DNA of 64,000 nucleotides from JAAZMI01 sp050948785 (GTDB lineage Bacteria > Bacillota > Dethiobacteria > DTU022 > UBA8154): contig JBMNEM010000004.1 of NCBI GenBank assembly GCA_050948785.1, positions 124,001 through 188,000 on the forward strand. Reading direction: 5' to 3'. The notes beneath the pieces are model-generated. The model saw nothing but the letters and a program-made list of their open reading frames with translations, searched no databases and was not told the origin of the DNA. The position numbers and the translations under genes were made by a program. The stretch's first letter is position 1. Each line of letters begins with the position of its first letter. This document shows, in pieces, positions 59,963 through 64,000 of the stretch.

Positions 59963-62608
59963 TTACCGGCGTTGGCCCTTTTTTGCTTTCAGCAGTCTCT
60001 CCAGGGTGGAATCCATGGGTTGGTCTGGCTGGTCTGGCTTCTCTTTGGCTGGGCGGCCCGATCGGGCAGGTTGGGCTGTCGTTTTACCGGCGGCCGGCAG
60101 GGTAATCCCAAAGCGGCGCAGCGCGATATCGACCGGCCAGAGCAGCGCGGCAGCCAGGAGCAGCCAGAGGGTGATCTCGGTGGAGCGGCGTGCCGGTTCA
60201 AAGGGGGCGCTGTATACCTCCCGGGGATGTTTGAGCAGGTGGCCTCCCGTTTGGGTACAGACCGCCTCCAGCAGCTTTTTCCCCGCAGCCGCGGGGATTT
60301 TGAATTCCGGGGGGTAGGGAACGGCAAAGCCGCTTACCGCCTGGCTGATAGCCGCTCCGTTTTGCGTTCGCCGGGCACTGAACAGGTAGACCCCTTCCGT
60401 AACCTGTTCCAGCCGGGCACTGTAACGGCTGTTTCCCTCCGGTTTTAAGAGCAGCTCCTGCGTCTCCTGATTTTCTTTCACCACGGTGACCTTGATAGAT
60501 TCGCCTTCGTCGAGCGGTTCCTTGGTTAAGGCGGAAATCTCCGCCTCGCCTCCGGCCAGTCGAACATCCAGGGCCAAATCGCCGCTGCCGAGCTGCGGTG
60601 CCACCCAGCTCAAGCTGTCTGCCCAAAAGTCGGCAAACTCCGGGTGCTGTAAAAATTCGGCGCTCCACATCCCCCAACTGTCGCTGTTGAAGGCTATCGC
60701 CCGCCCCAAGCCGTACTGCCAGCGTGCCAGAAGAGGGTGTTCCCGGTGAGTGGCCAGCAGGACCTCCGCCAAGGGTTTGGGCGTGCTGGCCACATAGCCG
60801 CTAAACAGAGGTTTGGCGGCGGCAAACAACTTGAAGGCGCTGTCGGCCACAGAAGGCCTGAACTCCTCCTCCACCAGATAATCACCCCCGGCCAGCGCCG
60901 TTTCCTGCAGGAATATTCCCGGCAGGTCGGCACTGGCCGGCACATAGTAGTAACGGCCGTCCATGTTTTGGGCCAACTGCTGCATAAACGCTTGATCGGC
61001 ATCGCTTCCCAGGGCAATGGTCGACAGGGAAATTCCCCGCTCGTTCATGCTATTCAGCAAAGCGCTGTAGCTGTAGGTTCTTCCTTCCTGGCCATCGCTG
61101 AGCAAAATAATGTGCTTGGACCTGCTGCTGCCTTTCAGCATTTCCGCCGCTTGCTCCAACGCCGGATAAATAATGGTCCCGCCGCCGGCAGCAATTTCTT
61201 CTATTGAGCTTATGGCTTGGTCTTTATCTGTAAGCTCGTTCAGCGGGAGGTGAATGTCATACCGGTCATTAAAGGTGATGACCGCCAGCCGGTCCCGCTC
61301 TTTAAGCACATCCAGGGAGGCAATGGCCGCATTTTTAGCCATATTTACCTTTTCTCCGTGCATGCTGCCGGAGCGGTCGATCACCAACACCAAGTCCAGC
61401 CCGGGCAGTTCTTCCTGCTCTTCCACGGCCATGTTTACCGGCAGGAGCTTTTCCAAAGGTGTATCCTGATAAAGGCCGAGTCCAAAGGAATTTTTGCCGC
61501 CTACCGCGACCAGGCCCCCACCCAGGAAGTTGACGAAGGTCTCCAGATTTTGCAGTTGGTGTTCTGCCAGCCGGTAAGCAGGCACGTCAAACAGGTAGAC
61601 GGCCCGGTAGTCGGCCAATGCGGCCAGGGAATCAGGAAATTGCTCGACAGGAAGAAGCTCGGCTTTGGCGCCACCAGCGGTTAAGCTGTGATAGACGGCA
61701 GCGCCCTTGCCGACAGCCCCTTCGACCATCAGTACCCGCGGCGGCGCCTGGACAAAGGTCAGGCCTGTGCTCTGGTTGTTTTGCGGTAAAGTATCCCGCC
61801 GGGGTTCAATTACCGCCTGCACCCGCTGGAAGCCGTCTCCGGCCACGGTTACCGGGATGGAGAAACGCTGTTTACCGGCGGTTAAGGAGACGGATTCTTT
61901 GTGCAGCAGGGCCCCACCCCAGAATAGGGAGAGCTCCGCTTCTGTATTGACCGTCGATTCTACGGCCGCCTCCACCAGAATCTGCTGTCCGGGGTAACTC
62001 TGTTTAGGGAGGGTTAGATCGAGCATGGCAACTTCCTCACCAGGCTCCACCTCTACCGGCAGGATATCCACCGGTATATTTTGAGCGGCGAGTATACGGG
62101 CAAAGCTGAGACTGTCTCCTGCTGTCTCCAGGCCGTCGGAGATAAGGACGATGCGCCCGTTGGAGTTGGCCGTAAAGAGGCTGCCGGCGGCTTTCAGGGC
62201 CCCTTCAATATCGGTAAAATCACTATCCACCGCGGCAGTGGAAGCGGCCAGCCGTTCCATGGTAAAAGGCTTCAACAGCTGGCTGCGCCCGGCAAAGCCC
62301 AACACCGCCGCCTGATCGTCAGGTTTGGCTGCGGCCAGGCTGTCATTGATCCAGCCGGTAAAATCCGGGCCTTTTTCTACACTGCGGGACAGATCGAGCA
62401 AATAAACTACAGTCTGGCCCCTGAAGCTTTGCACCAGACAGGGCTGGGCCAGCGCCAGAATGAGCAGGCCGAACAATAAGCTCCTGGTCGCCAGCACCAG
62501 GGGACGGGCTTCCCGCAAGTAGCGCTGCCGCCCGCTGTACTTCCAGAGAAACAGGGCCGCCGGCAGCAGCAGCCATAAGCTCCAGGGGTTCAGAAAACTA
62601 ATAGCCAC
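59963..62608 (-). CDS. Large membrane protein with two VWA domains
   Basis: 881 residues. Two N-terminal membrane segments (about 7-24 and 40-58) precede a first VWA domain with LLDLSRSV (MIDAS DxSxS, about 70), a long beta-rich region, a glutamine-amidotransferase-like stretch (about 300-400), and a second VWA domain with VLVIDRSGSMHGEKV (about 405) and LLSDGQEGRTYSY. A membrane helix near 815-835 (LWLLLAAALLWPVDIA) and a basic tail end the protein. Related proteins often lie near MoxR ATPases and DUF58 proteins. Function unknown. GTG start, overlapping the upstream gene by 11 bases. Confidence 0.85.
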   Translation of the reverse strand: MAISFLNPWSLWLLLPAALFLWKYSGRQRYLREARPLVLATRSLLFGLLILALAQPCLVQSFRGQTVVYLLDLSRSVEKGPDFTGWINDSLAAAKPDDQAAVLGFAGRSQLLKPFTMERLAASTAAVDSDFTDIEGALKAAGSLFTANSNGRIVLISDGLETAGDSLSFARILAAQNIPVDILPVEVEPGEEVAMLDLTLPKQSYPGQQILVEAAVESTVNTEAELSLFWGGALLHKESVSLTAGKQRFSIPVTVAGDGFQRVQAVIEPRRDTLPQNNQSTGLTFVQAPPRVLMVEGAVGKGAAVYHSLTAGGAKAELLPVEQFPDSLAALADYRAVYLFDVPAYRLAEHQLQNLETFVNFLGGGLVAVGGKNSFGLGLYQDTPLEKLLPVNMAVEEQEELPGLDLVLVIDRSGSMHGEKVNMAKNAAIASLDVLKERDRLAVITFNDRYDIHLPLNELTDKDQAISSIEEIAAGGGTIIYPALEQAAEMLKGSSRSKHIILLSDGQEGRTYSYSALLNSMNERGISLSTIALGSDADQAFMQQLAQNMDGRYYYVPASADLPGIFLQETALAGGDYLVEEEFRPSVADSAFKLFAAAKPLFSGYVASTPKPLAEVLLATHREHPLLARWQYGLGRAIAFNSDSWGMWSAEFLQHPEFADFWADSLSWVAPQLGSGDLALDVRLAGGEAEISALTKEPLDEGESIKVTVVKENQETQELLLKPEGNSRYSARLEQVTEGVYLFSARRTQNGAAISQAVSGFAVPYPPEFKIPAAAGKKLLEAVCTQTGGHLLKHPREVYSAPFEPARRSTEITLWLLLAAALLWPVDIALRRFGITLPAAGKTTAQPARSGRPAKEKPDQPDQPMDSTLERLLKAKKGQRR

Positions 62609-64000
62609 GGTTATCCACCCACCATTCCAGCCCCACCAGGAGCAAAGTTAAAAGCAATAGCGGCGTATGGAGAGGCAGCTGGCGCCTGTTTCCCGCGTGT
62701 CCGGCCACCGGTTGCCCGTTAATATTGATCGTCTCCCGGAAATTCAACCTTCCCGTAGACACCGGCGGGTTTACTGCTACCAGATGCTCCTGGTCGCCGG
62801 CAGCCAAGGTATAAATCCCCGCTTCCTGCAAAAGAGGCCCGTGGTAAGGGAAGGGAGAGCGGGCTACCAGGCTGTCCCCGCCGGGAAAAAATACCTTGAG
62901 TTCTTCTACCTGGTACGGGGGCTCAAGAATGAGCGGTTGTCCGTAGGCAAACTCGCCCAGGTTTAAAGTAAGCCCGGTAAAATAGTCCATGATATTGCGG
63001 AGCAGAATGGGAAAGGCCGGGCGCAAGGGCAGATCCCCGGCCTGGACGGCAAACCCGAAGGCAATCAACGGCTGACCCTGTTGCTCAAATTCGGCGCCGA
63101 GCGTACCCTGCTCCGAGGTGAGGAGCGGCTGCCCCCCTGCCAGAAACTTGCTGAAGCTGATGCGGACCTCTGCAAGATCGACGTGGGTCAGCAGCCGGTG
63201 TGCAGAAGAAAGCAGGCTCCCCACGCCTGCCGGAGGGAAAGTCTGCAGATGGCTGTTCGGGTGCGGGGGATCGAAAACCAGCACCGGAGCCGCCGGCAGG
63301 CTGTCTGGCAAAAAACCGTCAAATATAAACAGGTCATGGTTTACAGAGAGCTCCGGGCGGTAGTGTTCCGGCCTGACTCTGGTCAGGGAGAGAGAGGGCT
63401 GCAGCATCAGCGCCCTTTCCAAAAACAGGTTGCCCGCTGTAACCAAGAGCAGCCTCCTTTTTTGTTCGGCACCGCTGACCATGAAGCGGCAGTTGTCCAG
63501 AGAAAGCCGGTCGCCGGGGCTCTGGATCTCCCCCTGGTACCAGGGGGAAGGTTCAAGGGCCCGCCAGACCAGTGTCTTGCCTTCACCGGGATTAAGCGCC
63601 ACTTCCCGCTGCCCGCTCACCCGGCCGTCACTGTTTTTTATCTGCACCGTACCCCGGGCGGAAAGGGTGCCGTTGTTGTAAACGGTGAGGTACAGACGGG
63701 ATTGGTCGACGACCATATTTTCAATCAGCAGGTTTTCCACCTCGCTGCTGCCCAAGGCAAGGTAGGTAACTGGGCAGCTCACTTGCAGCGCTACATCGTC
63801 AAAGCAGCCATCGCTGATGATGACCAGAACGGGTTCTTCTGCGGCGCGGACCATGTTTTCGGCAACCACTAACGCCTCGTTGATCTTTGCCTCGGCGCCG
63901 GTAACGGCAATTTTCTCCACAGACTGCAGCAAGGCGGTGCTGTCGGTGGAGATCCCGCTGAGCAGGCGGGCCTGTTCGGACATGCCGATGATGGCCACCG
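62598..64000 (-). CDS. VWA/BatA-type membrane protein (partial, 5' end outside)
   Basis: About 467 residues visible; the start lies beyond the right edge. Residues VAIIGMSEQARLLSGISTD and VLVIISDGCFDD belong to the second half of a VWA domain; the MIDAS motif should lie outside. A beta-rich region resembling the middle of the downstream VWA gene follows, and a C-terminal membrane helix (LPLHTPLLLLTLLLVGLEWW) ends it. Overlaps the next gene by 11 bases. Probably a paralogue or partner of it. Confidence 0.8.
   Translation of the reverse strand, partial: VAIIGMSEQARLLSGISTDSTALLQSVEKIAVTGAEAKINEALVVAENMVRAAEEPVLVIISDGCFDDVALQVSCPVTYLALGSSEVENLLIENMVVDQSRLYLTVYNNGTLSARGTVQIKNSDGRVSGQREVALNPGEGKTLVWRALEPSPWYQGEIQSPGDRLSLDNCRFMVSGAEQKRRLLLVTAGNLFLERALMLQPSLSLTRVRPEHYRPELSVNHDLFIFDGFLPDSLPAAPVLVFDPPHPNSHLQTFPPAGVGSLLSSAHRLLTHVDLAEVRISFSKFLAGGQPLLTSEQGTLGAEFEQQGQPLIAFGFAVQAGDLPLRPAFPILLRNIMDYFTGLTLNLGEFAYGQPLILEPPYQVEELKVFFPGGDSLVARSPFPYHGPLLQEAGIYTLAAGDQEHLVAVNPPVSTGRLNFRETININGQPVAGHAGNRRQLPLHTPLLLLTLLLVGLEWWVDNRGY

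Noticed and set aside
63081..63872. 263-codon plus-strand open frame
   Set aside because: Opposite the VWA/BatA-type gene in GC-rich sequence; Arg/Gln-rich without any recognisable domain, so a shadow.

Overview
The window looks like a chromosome segment of an anaerobic, spore-forming member of the Clostridia (Peptococcaceae / Desulfotomaculaceae type). The evidence is strong AGGAGG ribosome binding sites, Firmicutes-type cis-regulation (T-box, TPP riboswitch, c-di-GMP-I riboswitch), a YtaF-type sporulation membrane protein, a candidate sigma-K promoter, and 6-oxocyclohexene-1-carbonyl-CoA hydrolase (BamA) next to a cyclohexadienecarbonyl-CoA hydratase. The last pair marks anaerobic benzoyl-CoA degradation and suggests a syntrophic or otherwise strictly anaerobic aromatic degrader.

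1-13.7 kb: bamA and the start-proximal part of a diene-CoA hydratase gene (minus strand); a TPP riboswitch with terminator ahead of thiW-thiM; a T-box leader (apparent specifier UUC, Phe) ahead of an AroA/EPSP-synthase homologue in which many catalytic residues are replaced; then a chemotaxis operon in transcription order cheX-cheA-cheR-cheD-cheB-mcp-cheW, preceded by a c-di-GMP-I (GEMM) riboswitch and terminator. So second messenger, receptor and adaptation enzymes sit in one regulated unit.

14.6-30 kb: YhaN/YhaO nuclease-ATPase pair, a membrane-anchored C39-like peptidase, a NamZ-type exo-muramidase with a copper-amine-oxidase-N (stalk) domain, a DUF368 (PopT-type) polyprenyl-phosphate transporter, an M20 peptidase, a sirtuin, a bifunctional-nuclease-domain protein, and divergent trehalose genes (TreT-like glycosyltransferase and TreZ).

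30-40 kb: an exopolysaccharide/surface glycan region with three GT2 and one GT61 glycosyltransferases, a CDP-paratose-2-epimerase-like SDR, GalE, UDP-glucose dehydrogenase and a UDP-glucuronate decarboxylase-like SDR. Together these would make UDP-Gal, UDP-GlcA and probably UDP-xylose and assemble a glycan.

40-53 kb: a mosaic accessory region rich in small genes and gene debris: two small ferritin-like proteins, DUF763, remnants of a REP-associated transposase (RAYT), of a DUF3782-like gene, of a radical SAM gene, of a second DUF763 copy and of a group II intron. Between them are intact genes for an LCP protein, YtaF, a candidate spore-surface operon (NTTRR-F1 protein, multicopper oxidase, small protein), a molbindin, an SPFH protein with an Arc-type regulator, and a DUF4160/DUF2442 pair. 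A family of REP-like palindromes (core GGACAAGGGGACG) is scattered here, and an intact RAYT gene at 59.1-59.9 kb is flanked by inverted copies, so element and transposase can be linked within this window.

53-64 kb: pstS-pstC-pstA-pstB with a terminator after pstS and no phoU, a BlaI/BlaR1-type repressor-sensor pair with a clear sigma-A promoter embedded in operator-like half sites, the RAYT gene, and two overlapping genes for large VWA-domain membrane proteins, the second cut by the window end. No tRNA, rRNA or CRISPR array was seen.
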